Shown: positions 1 through 7,119, counted from the stretch's first letter. The stretch is DNA of 8,200 nt from an uncultured Clostridia bacterium (GCA_937880545.1 CALFKA010000020.1:1-8200); one strand, 5' to 3'. Translations and numbers: made by a program. Notes: generated from the letters alone by a model not told the origin.

Positions 1-24
1 GGAAAAAGTAATACTCATCTACCT

Positions 25-52
25 TTGACATCAAGCGATATATAGATAAAAA
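25..52 (+). promoter_or_regulatory. Candidate promoter for the ABC importer operon
   Basis: A perfect TTGACA -35 hexamer lies at 25-30, followed after 16 bases by TAAAAA (47-52), which matches the TATAAT consensus at 4 of 6 positions. The implied transcript start near 59 leaves a leader of about 85 bases before the TTG start at 144. The -10 box is weak and the window begins only 24 bases upstream, so the TTGACA could instead lie in the tail of an upstream gene. I saw no recognisable riboswitch core such as a THI box in the leader. Confidence 0.35.
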
Positions 53-131
53 CGATTTATATGCTCTACACATAGAAAGGAGTGATTAGAGTTGCATTTT
101 GCTACATGATACTATGATCATACGTGCTGAT

Positions 132-146
132 AAGGAGGTTTGTTTG
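132..146 (+). promoter_or_regulatory. Ribosome binding site that fixes the permease TTG start
   Basis: AAGGAGG at 132-138 is a near-perfect Shine-Dalgarno sequence, 5 bases upstream of the TTG at 144-146. This argues for translation starting at 144 rather than at the in-frame TTG at 99 or ATG at 114, neither of which has a well-placed site. A second good site, AAAGGAG at 76-82, lies 9 bases before a TTG at 92, but that frame stops after five codons. Confidence 0.75.
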
Positions 147-902
147 AAGAAAACGAAGGATATCAAAATCACAATGATAAGGATTGCACTGATTGGTTTT
201 GCCTTATTAGCGTGGGAGTTAAGCGCAAGAAAAGGTCTCTATAATACGATATTTACAAGTTATCCTTCAGAAATCCTACTCGACCTAAAAGAATTTTATT
301 TGAGTGGCGAGCTGATAAAACATTCTTCCATCACCCTAAAAGAGGCCTCTTTAGGACTATTGTATGGAACACTCACAGGGATTCTTTTTGGGCTGATTCT
401 CTCACAGATAAAAGCCTTGGGCAGTATTTTTGTTCCAATCATCACAGCGATTCATGGCGTCCCCCAATTAACACTGGCCCCTGTTTATGTGCTGTGGTTT
501 GGTTTAGGGTTGACTTCAAAAATATTTTTATCGGGTTTAATGGTCTTCTTTAATGTTTTTTTTGCTACTTATGCCGGCGCCAACAATATAGAGCCCAAAT
601 TAGTGGAGTCAGCAAAGATACTTTGTGCAAACAGACTGGAAACGTTGTTTCTGGTCATTTTTCCAACGAGTCTTCCCTGGATATTATCAGGCATCAAATC
701 CGGATTGGGTTCTTGCCTGGTTGGCGCGATCATTGGAGAGTACATCGGTGCATCGGCGGGATTTGGATGGATGATATCCTATGCTACGTCGTTTTTTAAT
801 ATTTCCAGGGTGATGTCTTGTATTTTGATTTTGTTGGTTGTGGGCGTGGTTATCAATCACGTCATGGATGCTGTGGAAGGCTGGCTACTAAGGTGGCAAT
901 AA
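144..902 (+). CDS. ABC transporter permease, NMT1/SsuC-TauC-ThiX-like
   Basis: This is the inner-membrane permease of an ABC importer, forming the channel that passes substrate from the lipoprotein encoded next to it. The 252-residue product has the usual length and shape of the SsuC/TauC/ThiX family: an N-terminal membrane helix, a soluble stretch rich in 'P-S-E-I-L', and about five further hydrophobic segments. The ATPase-coupling EAA-type loop is visible as ESAKILCANRLETLF, followed by the conserved 'FPTSLPWILSGIKSGLG' and a GEYIGASAGFGW stretch typical of the family end. I start it at TTG 144 because of the AAGGAGG at 132-138. The same frame is open to 99, which would add 15 poorly conserved-looking residues. 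It is the first gene of a four-gene operon, ending 19 bases before the substrate-binding protein start. The substrate cannot be read from the permease. Confidence 0.9.
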   Translation: MKKTKDIKITMIRIALIGFALLAWELSARKGLYNTIFTSYPSEILLDLKEFYLSGELIKHSSITLKEASLGLLYGTLTGILFGLILSQIKALGSIFVPIITAIHGVPQLTLAPVYVLWFGLGLTSKIFLSGLMVFFNVFFATYAGANNIEPKLVESAKILCANRLETLFLVIFPTSLPWILSGIKSGLGSCLVGAIIGEYIGASAGFGWMISYATSFFNISRVMSCILILLVVGVVINHVMDAVEGWLLRWQ

Positions 903-921
903 TTTGAAAGGAAGAAAGATC

Positions 922-1935
922 ATGAGAAAGATTACTAAGTTCGTTGTACTGATGACGTTGGTTTTGATGCTGGTCGCTTGCTCAAGCACCGGCCAGGCCG
1001 TGGAAACTCCCGCGAATGAGAGCGGAGAGTTAGAAAAGATTGTCGTCTCAGAAATGAGAGGGGCATCATGGATGCCTGTGTATTCAGCGGAAATGCTGGG
1101 TTATTTTGAAGAAGAAGGGTTGGACGTGGAATTTATCGTTTATAAAGACGGTCCCATCGCCTTCCAAGGGATGCATGCAGGAGACTCCCAGTTTTGCATG
1201 CTGTCAACAGAGCCTGTTCTAAGAGCCTCTGAGGAAGGGTTGAAATCCACGATTATTCTTCCTACCGTCAAGAACAAACAATATATGTTCGCCATCTCCA
1301 AGGATTTAGAGAGCGTCAGTGATCTGAAAGGAAAGGCCATTTTCGGAGGCATGCCGGGTTCAGCTCCCTACTCCTTTGTTCTATCGCTGCTGAGTGATGC
1401 AAATGTTGATAAAAACGATGTAGAGTGGATCAATATGGAATACGGAGCGGCACTGGCAGCATTAGATAACGGCAGTGTAGCCGGCGCCTATTTTGACTCT
1501 ATCTACATGGACAAGGTCAACAATATTGGCGGAAAAGTAGTCATTGATACCAGCAATGCCGAAGATCATAAGAGACTCTATGGAACAGAGTTCTATGAAT
1601 CACAGATGGTGGTGGTCACGGAAGAATTTGCCCAGTCCAACCCTGAAACGGTTCAAAAATTTGTAAATGCCGTTGTTCGTGCTATCGACTGGCAGAATAA
1701 GCACACGGATGAAGAAATCGTTGCATTGGTTCAGCCGATGTTTGAGGGAGAAGATCTCTCAGAAATCATAGGCATCTTAAGAAAGTCCTTAACGGAAGAC
1801 GGGAACTATTCTGAAGAAGGATATGAAGCGATAGAGGGCTTTTGCTTAGAGCAAGGGATCCTAAAAGAAAGCATTGGCTACGAAAATATCATAGACATGA
1901 GCTTTGTAAAAAAAGCATGGGAAGCATTAGAGTAA
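922..1935 (+). CDS. ABC transporter substrate-binding lipoprotein, NMT1/THI5-like
   Basis: This is the extracellular, membrane-anchored receptor of the importer. The 337-residue product starts with a lipoprotein signal peptide: basic MRKITK, a hydrophobic core, then the lipobox LVAC with the lipidated cysteine at residue 20. The mature part follows the NMT1/THI5-like periplasmic-binding fold used by sulfonate, nitrate, pyrimidine-precursor and riboflavin-type importers. The signs are an early 'GYFEEEGLDVEF' segment, 'QGMHAGDSQFCM', 'LKGKAIFGGMPGSAPY', and the late 'FAQSNPETVQKFVNAVVRAI' helix. I choose ATG 922 because AAAGGAAG at 907-914 lies 7 bases upstream; a TTG at 904 would add six charged residues before the signal. 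Aromatic and acidic residues that could line the pocket are present, but the ligand is not predictable from them. The C-terminal neighbour suggests a sulfur-bearing ligand, which is inference only. Confidence 0.9.
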   Translation: MRKITKFVVLMTLVLMLVACSSTGQAVETPANESGELEKIVVSEMRGASWMPVYSAEMLGYFEEEGLDVEFIVYKDGPIAFQGMHAGDSQFCMLSTEPVLRASEEGLKSTIILPTVKNKQYMFAISKDLESVSDLKGKAIFGGMPGSAPYSFVLSLLSDANVDKNDVEWINMEYGAALAALDNGSVAGAYFDSIYMDKVNNIGGKVVIDTSNAEDHKRLYGTEFYESQMVVVTEEFAQSNPETVQKFVNAVVRAIDWQNKHTDEEIVALVQPMFEGEDLSEIIGILRKSLTEDGNYSEEGYEAIEGFCLEQGILKESIGYENIIDMSFVKKAWEALE

Positions 1936-1941
1936 GCTTCC

Positions 1942-2967
1942 ATGTCATACTTTGTGATCAATAACATCAAGAAAAACTATAAAGATATTGAAGTACTCCA
2001 TGATGTCAGTCTCGAAGTTCAAAGAGGAGAGCTGGCGACGCTTTTGGGGCCATCCGGATGCGGAAAATCTACACTCCTGAGAATTCTCGCCGGCTTAGAA
2101 AGCATATCAAGTGGTACTGTGTTTTTGGATGGGAAGGATATTACCAATTTACCTCCTCAAGACAGAAATATCGGTATGGTGTTTCAGGAATATAGTTTGT
2201 TTCCAAGTATGACAGTCTATGACAATATCGAATTTGGACTGAAAAGAAGAAGAGTCGGCAAAAAAGAAAGAGCCCGATTGGTGGATGAAGTCTTAGCGAT
2301 GACCGACCTAAAGGGCAAAGAAAATAAATATCCGTCTACACTATCCGGTGGTGAAAAACAAAGGGTAGCGCTGGCCAGATCGGTCGTCACTAAACCGAAA
2401 GTGCTGTTGCTGGATGAGCCGTTAAGCGCGATTGATGCGAAGCTGAGAAGGTCTTTACAAGATAGAATTAAAGAGCTTCAAAGAGAGCTGAATATCACAA
2501 CGATATTTGTCACGCATGATCAAGACGAAGCCATGAGAATATCAGATACGATTCACCTCATGAATAATGGATTGATTGAGCAGTCCGGCTCCCCTCTCGA
2601 GATCTACTCGAGTCCCAACAGCTTATTTGTCGGATCATTTGTAGGCAGCTATAACATCTTTCACGGGATTGATATGAATGCTCTCTTTTCTGCGAACTTT
2701 GAAGAGTCCAAGAGCTATGGAATCAGACCGGAAAAGATCAAACTTAATAGCACGGAAAGTTCTGCTTTCCAAGCGAAAGGTGTTGTTTTGGACCTTGTGT
2801 CCATGGGAAGCGTTATCAGATATATTGTCGAAACGAATGATCATAAGATCCAGGTGGATAAGTTAAATGAAGGGGCTGATGTTTTCTCTATCGGAGAGAT
2901 AGTAACAATTCATTTTGACGAACAAGATATATTCAGCTTTAGGAGAAATGAACATGCAGAGAAGTAA
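1942..2967 (+). CDS. ABC transporter ATP-binding protein with TOBE-like C-terminal extension
   Basis: This is the cytoplasmic ATPase that powers the importer. All nucleotide-binding motifs are intact: Walker A GPSGCGKST (residues 36-44), Q-loop glutamine 82, signature LSGGEKQR (134-141), Walker B VLLLDEP (154-160), D-loop SAID and switch histidine 192. The length of 341 residues is notable. ATPases paired with SsuC/TauC-type permeases usually have about 250-270, whereas this one carries roughly 100 extra residues. These include 'GIRPEKIKL' near 256-264, a hallmark of the TOBE regulatory region of CysA/PotA/FbpC/MalK-type ATPases. The start follows the lipoprotein stop by 6 bases with no clear Shine-Dalgarno, so translation is probably coupled. 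Its end overlaps the next gene by 14 bases. The extension could bind a regulatory ligand or partner, which I cannot show. Confidence 0.92.
   Translation: MSYFVINNIKKNYKDIEVLHDVSLEVQRGELATLLGPSGCGKSTLLRILAGLESISSGTVFLDGKDITNLPPQDRNIGMVFQEYSLFPSMTVYDNIEFGLKRRRVGKKERARLVDEVLAMTDLKGKENKYPSTLSGGEKQRVALARSVVTKPKVLLLDEPLSAIDAKLRRSLQDRIKELQRELNITTIFVTHDQDEAMRISDTIHLMNNGLIEQSGSPLEIYSSPNSLFVGSFVGSYNIFHGIDMNALFSANFEESKSYGIRPEKIKLNSTESSAFQAKGVVLDLVSMGSVIRYIVETNDHKIQVDKLNEGADVFSIGEIVTIHFDEQDIFSFRRNEHAEK
2941..2956 (+). promoter_or_regulatory. Ribosome binding site inside the ATPase gene that sets the desulfidase start
   Basis: AGGAG at 2941-2945 lies within the last codons of the ATPase gene, 8 bases before the ATG at 2954. 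It is only 2 bases from the alternative ATG at 2948, which is too close. The desulfidase therefore probably starts at 2954, overlapping the ATPase end. Confidence 0.65.
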
Positions 2968-3526
2968 AAAAATAGTATTACTGTCGCATTGCATCTTAAA
3001 CGCAAACTCCAAAATTATAGGCTATAGTCAGTACCCTGGAGTATTTAAGGAGATTGTAGACATTATTGATCGGTTGGATTTAGGTATGATCCAATTGCCT
3101 TGTCCGGAAATATTGGCTTGCGGAATGAAACGGTGGGGCAAGACGAAAGATCAATATGATACAAAGCACTATAGAGAGATGTGTAGAGACATTCTTCGGC
3201 CTGTTGTAGAACAGATATACGCTTATGATAAAGTCGGCTACGAAATCGTTGGTGTCATAGGAGTAGATGGAAGCCCCAGTTGCGGAGTGAATAAAACATG
3301 TTTAGGTAAAAGTCAGTACGGGAGTATATCCAACTTCAAAACCATTGAAGAGATTGCCGATTCCATCATCGAGGCGGATGATCCGGGAATCTTTATGGAA
3401 GAATTCATGCAGCTGCTCACTGATGAAGGCTTTCAACTTCCCTTTATCGGAATCAACGAAGAAGATGTATTCGACTCCATTGAAAGTGTAGAAAACTTTT
3501 TAGTTTCCCACACAGAGGCGCAATAG
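2954..3526 (+). CDS. TudS/DUF523-related putative Fe-S desulfidase
   Basis: The 190-residue product resembles the TudS (thiouracil desulfidase)/DUF523 superfamily, and in particular the clostridial branch I recall as the 'CD3072 family TudS-related putative desulfidase'. Three cysteines are spaced as expected for an oxygen-sensitive [4Fe-4S] cluster with a free iron site that takes sulfur from the substrate: Cys13 in LLSHCILN, Cys50 in QLPCPE and Cys110 in the diagnostic GSPSCG motif. Other recognisable blocks are 'RWGKTKDQYD' (60-69) and 'IVGVIGVDGSPSCGV' (98-112). Extra cysteines at 56, 77 and 116 are also present. It overlaps the transporter ATPase gene by 14 bases and is followed by a terminator, so it is made with the importer and probably acts on the imported compound or a product of it. 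The family role is established only for thiouracil-type enzymes; the substrate here is inference. Cytosolic, with no signal peptide. Confidence 0.8.
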   Translation: MQRSKKIVLLSHCILNANSKIIGYSQYPGVFKEIVDIIDRLDLGMIQLPCPEILACGMKRWGKTKDQYDTKHYREMCRDILRPVVEQIYAYDKVGYEIVGVIGVDGSPSCGVNKTCLGKSQYGSISNFKTIEEIADSIIEADDPGIFMEEFMQLLTDEGFQLPFIGINEEDVFDSIESVENFLVSHTEAQ

Positions 3527-3555
3527 CCTTTCACTACGACCGAATCAATGAGACC

Positions 3556-3590
3556 AAAATGGCTCTGCTTAACAGGCAGAGCCGTTTTTT
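3556..3590. terminator. Rho-independent terminator of the importer-desulfidase operon, possibly bidirectional
   Basis: A perfect 8-bp stem GGCTCTGC (3561-3568) / GCAGAGCC (3576-3583) encloses a 7-base loop and is followed by G then six T (3585-3590). Four A residues before the stem (3556-3559) can pair with the T-tract through a T-G wobble, so the structure also has A/T flanks on both sides. Read on the minus strand, the hairpin is followed by ATTTT, and the convergent fusion gene ends at 3632, so it may stop transcription from both directions, more weakly from the right. Confidence 0.88.
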
Positions 3591-3631
3591 ATTGAATTCG
3601 ATTTTTATGCTAGTTCCGTTTCGTTCACTCT

Positions 3632-5206
3632 TTAAGTCGCCTGCTCGTCTCCTTGTACTAGATTTAGCGTCTCGAGTGCTTCCTCCAGCAGCTCCTGACT
3701 CACGGCAGCAACAAGCATATCTCCCCCATCCCTTCCTTCTCCGGGAAATACACGTGCAGCGCCTCCCAACTCCTCCAGGAGCAGGACACCTCCCGCATAG
3801 TCCCATAGTTGTACCTTATCACTGATCAGAAGATGTCGTTTCCCGCTAAGTAGGAGACTGAGACTCTTGGCGATGGAACCACTGTAGCGAATGGCCTGAA
3901 TATCTTGTAAAAGTTTTCCCGGCAGATTCTTTTTTGTACCGTTTTCCAGGATTGCTCTTTTCAGAGGTACATGGGAGAGCGCGGGAAGCGGCAAACCGTT
4001 TTTTGTCACGCCATATCCTCTTTCCCCCAGGAATAATTCTGATTTATATGGGTCACTCAAGCCCGCCAAGATAGGTTTCTTTCCCTCGTACAGAGCTAAT
4101 GAGATGAAGAAATTTTCTCGTTCATAAAGCAGGTTTCTCGTCCCGTCGATGGGATCAAGAATCCAGTGATAGCCTTCACGCACTTCCTCCCTGGGAAGCT
4201 CTTCACTGATGAGGGTCTCTCCGGGATAACGTCTGGCAATCTCTCCCAAGATCAGCTGCTGCATGTAGAGATCTACTTCGCTCACCCAGTCCTGCTCTCC
4301 TTTATCCCAGCATCGCATCGGTCGTCGGCTGAGCATCAGCGCTTCTCTTGAAGCATTCTCCAGAAGTTTTCTCACGAAGTACAACCTCTCTGAGGGGTTG
4401 TCCTGAATGAGCCAGTGGGAGCGGCACTCCCCAATACGGCGGTGGATATAGCTGTATGTCCCATGGGTGTCAGAGCCCCCTGAGAGGTGGAGATCATATT
4501 CTGCGGCAAGCGATCTCACCCGCATCTGATCTTTATCAGAATGGACCGGGTGATCCATCTCGATGGCACTGAGTCCCAGCTCTTTCAGTAACGGTACCAG
4601 GTCCCAGAGTCCTTCGAGGCCGGGGTGTGCCAATGACACGAGTCCTCCATCTGCAAGGATCGCACTCATGCCTTCGACATAATCGGGGGACTCCTCTGTC
4701 TCCCGAAGGGCTCCCCCTCTTCCAAACAACTCAAAAAATAACGAGGAATACATATGGTCCGTATAACCGGCATCCATCAAAAGCCTTAGGATATGCTGTT
4801 TTTGCAGAACGCCCCAGGGACCCATATAGTCCATCAGTGTCGAGCACTCGAATTCATAGCCCATCTCCTTAAGTAAAGCGAGCTGGCGCGTATTCTGTGC
4901 GCGTCTTCGGATCCCAACTTCTTCACAGAATGCCCGAATATGTGGAGCCGATGGGCGGAACCCATAGCCCAAGAGATGGACGCTGCGCCCTGTCAGGGGG
5001 TCCTGACAGCTCAGTTCTACTCCTGTGATGGTGTCGATCCCGTAGTGGTCTCTAGCGACACTGATCTCCTCCCAAGGGGGAAGAGCGTCATGATCTGTGA
5101 TGGCAATACGTGTCAGACCTTCTTCTTTGGCCGTGCGAAATACCTCGTCGACACTCATCGAACCGTCCGAATGAATGGAATGAATATGCAGATCTACTTT
5201 GTTCAT
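3632..5206 (-). CDS. PHP phosphoesterase - inositol monophosphatase/CysQ-like fusion protein
   Basis: A 524-residue soluble protein with two phosphatase domains. Residues 1 to about 270 are a PHP domain of the TrpH/YciV type with its metal-binding set: H7-x-H9, D14, D38-H39-D40, E64 (in GVELS), H77 (HLLGYG), H138, H194 (SLAHPG) and D246-x-H248. Residues about 275-524 are an IMPase/CysQ-type domain: 'WVSEVD' (307-312), SEE (334-336, for the usual GEE), DPIDGT (351-356), GSIAKSL (443-449) and WDYAGGVLLLEELGG (468-482). No break separates the halves. The start is supported by GGTGAGG about 7 bases upstream on the minus strand. Members of both superfamilies can dephosphorylate pAp or histidinol phosphate, so a shared small phosphorylated substrate is plausible but unproven. 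Inositol phosphatase or nanoRNA/nucleotide turnover are alternatives. It is transcribed divergently from the glycolipid operon and convergently to the importer operon. Confidence 0.9.
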   Translation of the reverse strand: MNKVDLHIHSIHSDGSMSVDEVFRTAKEEGLTRIAITDHDALPPWEEISVARDHYGIDTITGVELSCQDPLTGRSVHLLGYGFRPSAPHIRAFCEEVGIRRRAQNTRQLALLKEMGYEFECSTLMDYMGPWGVLQKQHILRLLMDAGYTDHMYSSLFFELFGRGGALRETEESPDYVEGMSAILADGGLVSLAHPGLEGLWDLVPLLKELGLSAIEMDHPVHSDKDQMRVRSLAAEYDLHLSGGSDTHGTYSYIHRRIGECRSHWLIQDNPSERLYFVRKLLENASREALMLSRRPMRCWDKGEQDWVSEVDLYMQQLILGEIARRYPGETLISEELPREEVREGYHWILDPIDGTRNLLYERENFFISLALYEGKKPILAGLSDPYKSELFLGERGYGVTKNGLPLPALSHVPLKRAILENGTKKNLPGKLLQDIQAIRYSGSIAKSLSLLLSGKRHLLISDKVQLWDYAGGVLLLEELGGAARVFPGEGRDGGDMLVAAVSQELLEEALETLNLVQGDEQAT

Positions 5207-5276
5207 TTTCTAACCTCACCCTCTAGATACCCCATTTCTAATGAAAACTTAATCTTCCTCCCCACGCGTCTTAATA

Positions 5277-5299
5277 TTGACTTCGTATAGTAAAGTCAG
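5277..5299. promoter_or_regulatory. Small inverted repeat in the divergent promoter region
   Basis: TGACTT (5278-5283) and AAGTCA (5293-5298) form 6-bp inverted arms separated by 9 bases that contain TATAGT (5286-5291), a decent -10 hexamer for the right-hand operon without a matching -35. On the minus strand, CTGACT (complement of 5294-5299), a 17-base spacer and TATTAA (complement of 5271-5276) form a 4/6 + 4/6 promoter candidate for the fusion gene. The repeat could be an operator shared by both directions. Short arms like these arise by chance often, so this is tentative. Confidence 0.25.
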
Positions 5300-5323
5300 A
5301 AAATACCGAAAGGAGTGAAGACT

Positions 5324-6412
5324 ATGAACATCCTGCTCCTGACCTGCTCCTTTGGAAATGGTCATTACAGTGCAGCTGCCGCTCTCAAAGAGCAAATCAT
5401 AAAAGACTTTCCCGGCTCTCACATCACTCTCTGTGACCTCATCGCCAGATGCTATCCAAAGCGTATCAAAGCGATCTACAGAGCGTACAGTTTCTTTACA
5501 CGTGAACTGCAGCCCCTTTATAATGTGGCCGCCAGTCAAAATATCCAGCGCAAAGGTCCCTGGAGCTTTCTGCAGAGAAGATGTGAGTCCAGACTCTTAA
5601 GGATACTCAGTGAGTGCATTGAAGAAACGAGTCCCGACCTGATCGTCTCTACCTACTCTCTGACCAGTCGCCTTCTCGCTGATTACAAAGACATGACCGG
5701 CACACAGATTCCGTTTGTCAGTTGTATCACAGACTTAGAGATCCACAGTGGCTGGGTACATGAACAGACCGATCTCTACCTTGTCGGTTCGGAAAAAACA
5801 AAAGAGCATCTCATGGAAGAAGGAACCTTACCGGAGAGCATTCTCGTCACAGGCATCCCGGTGTCCCCATCGTTCCAACCCGCTATATCAACCGACAGGC
5901 CTTTCAAGCGCCTTCTCGTCATGGGAGGAGGTCTGGGACTCCTGCCAAAAGACATGGATTTCTACCGAAAACTGAGTCTGCTTCCGGGCGTGCAGACCAC
6001 TGTCATCTGTGCAAGAAATAAGCGCCTTTACAGGCAACTTCTTCAAGAGAGACTTCCTAATCTCGAAGTACTCGGTTTCACAAAAGATATTCCGCAGAGA
6101 CTGCGTGATGCGGATGCTCTTCTCACCAAAGCAGGCGGTGTCGCTGTCTTTGAAGCCATCGCTTCCGGCGTGCCTCTCATCCTGTTTCCTCCGTTTATGA
6201 AACAGGAGACCCATAACTATGACTTCGTATTGGATGAAGGAATCGGCTTTTCACTCTCCGGGGACAGTGCAGATACGGTCGAGGAAATTCAAAGTATCCT
6301 AGGAGACCCAAGAGATTTAGCTGCGTGCCGACAGCGAATGCACACGATGCAGCACTCACTCCAACCGGAAGTCTTCCATGAGTATCTTTCACAAAGGAGT
6401 TTTCTCTCATGA
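5324..6412 (+). CDS. MGDG-synthase/UgtP-like diacylglycerol glycosyltransferase, HexS-like
   Basis: A 362-residue GT28-type (MurG-like) glycosyltransferase of the monogalactosyldiacylglycerol synthase/UgtP group, which moves a sugar from a UDP-sugar to diacylglycerol at the inner face of the membrane. The N-terminal MGDG-synthase region is shown by 'LLLTCSFGNGHYSAAAAL' (about 4-21), a glycine- and histidine-bearing acceptor-side loop. The C-terminal donor-binding region has TKAGG (268-272), followed by 'EAIASGVPLILFPPF' and Q294-E295, matching the family pattern for UDP-sugar binding. It has no signal peptide. ATG 5324 is chosen because AAGGAG (5310-5315) lies 8 bases upstream; an in-frame GTG at 5315 overlaps that site. 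Its stop overlaps the next start (ATGA). With the deacetylase and flippase downstream, it is the likely counterpart of HexS of C. difficile. The sugar could be glucose, galactose or N-acetylglucosamine; the deacetylase argues for an N-acetylhexosamine. Confidence 0.88.
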   Translation: MNILLLTCSFGNGHYSAAAALKEQIIKDFPGSHITLCDLIARCYPKRIKAIYRAYSFFTRELQPLYNVAASQNIQRKGPWSFLQRRCESRLLRILSECIEETSPDLIVSTYSLTSRLLADYKDMTGTQIPFVSCITDLEIHSGWVHEQTDLYLVGSEKTKEHLMEEGTLPESILVTGIPVSPSFQPAISTDRPFKRLLVMGGGLGLLPKDMDFYRKLSLLPGVQTTVICARNKRLYRQLLQERLPNLEVLGFTKDIPQRLRDADALLTKAGGVAVFEAIASGVPLILFPPFMKQETHNYDFVLDEGIGFSLSGDSADTVEEIQSILGDPRDLAACRQRMHTMQHSLQPEVFHEYLSQRSFLS

Positions 6413-7119
6413 AAACGAAGCGATGGATCGCGGCCGCACTGGCTGGGGCAGCGCTTGCCTATGGTCCTCTTCCTACTGTGACACACAGACTTGCTTCACC
6501 GAAGCTAAAAGAAGGGAACACGCCTCGCCTTCTTCTCAGCTTTGACGATGGTCCAAATCCCAGAAACACTCCCCGACTCCTCGATACACTAAAGGAATAC
6601 GGTGTCCCGGCGATGTTCTTTCTCGTCGCAGACAAAGCGCGCTTCAATCCACAGCTTATCCGACGCATTCACAGCGAAGGGCACACCATCGGTTTTCACG
6701 CCAATATCCATAAAAATCAGATCCTGCAGAATCCTCTCTCTTCGTTCTTAGACTTTGAGAGGGGATTGCATATTCTAAATGAGATGGGCTACCCCATCCG
6801 CTTCTATCGCCCTCCCCATGGCTGCTTCAATCTCATCACCACGTGGAGAGCCAATACTCATGAACTAACCCCACTTCTATGGCACCGTCATGTCAGCGAC
6901 TGGAAGAGACAGGGTGTGGAGGAGCTCCTCGAAAAACTTCGGGAAGCAAGAAAACCCGGAGCGATCCTCCTGCTGCACGATGCAAGTGACGACACCGGTG
7001 GTGAACCCGGCGCCTTTGACTCCATGCATGAGGCGTTGAAGATCTTCATCCCCGAAAGCCAGGAACTCGGCTATACATTTGTCGGGGCAGATGAGGTGGA
7101 AACGGAGAAACACGCATGA
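6409..7119 (+). CDS. Polysaccharide deacetylase (NodB/CE4), HexD-like
   Basis: A 236-residue CE4 esterase that removes N-acetyl groups from amino sugars. An N-terminal hydrophobic segment (about residues 6-24, after MKTKR) acts as a signal or membrane anchor, so the catalytic part is probably outside the membrane. The NodB motifs are complete: SFDDGP with D46-D47, the metal histidines H97 and H101 in 'GFHANIHKN', RPPHG (134-138), 'HVSDW' (161-165) and LLLHDA with H190. The start overlaps the glycosyltransferase stop, and AAAGGAG (6393-6399) lies 9 bases upstream. Most CE4 enzymes act on peptidoglycan, chitin or exopolysaccharide. Sitting between a lipid glycosyltransferase and an MprF-type flippase, this one more likely deacetylates a glycolipid headgroup, as proposed for HexD of C. 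difficile. Its stop overlaps the next gene by ATGA. Confidence 0.9.
   Translation: MKTKRWIAAALAGAALAYGPLPTVTHRLASPKLKEGNTPRLLLSFDDGPNPRNTPRLLDTLKEYGVPAMFFLVADKARFNPQLIRRIHSEGHTIGFHANIHKNQILQNPLSSFLDFERGLHILNEMGYPIRFYRPPHGCFNLITTWRANTHELTPLLWHRHVSDWKRQGVEELLEKLREARKPGAILLLHDASDDTGGEPGAFDSMHEALKIFIPESQELGYTFVGADEVETEKHA

Noticed and set aside
1..45. Possible tail of an upstream gene in frame 1 (stop at 43-45) or frame 2 (stop at 26-28)
   Set aside because: Only 8-14 codons are available and neither is recognisable, so no gene end can be supported.
99..143. Upstream extension of the permease to TTG 99 or ATG 114
   Set aside because: Neither start has a properly spaced Shine-Dalgarno sequence, while TTG 144 has AAGGAGG 5 bases upstream.
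3534..3825. Arginine/cysteine-rich and proline-rich open frames on both strands near the end of the fusion gene
   Set aside because: They are shadows of the IMPase-domain coding sequence and run through the terminator hairpin; composition is not protein-like.
4627..5290. Plus-strand open frames (4627-4872, 4940-5290) antisense to the PHP domain
   Set aside because: The minus-strand frame has the full PHP metal-binding motif set. These frames have low-complexity, motif-free translations and no ribosome binding sites I could find.
5249..5539. Minus-strand open frame of 96 codons across the divergent promoter and the start of the glycosyltransferase
   Set aside because: It overlaps the strongly supported glycosyltransferase N-terminus in antisense, has no recognisable motif, and would cover the intergenic promoter region.
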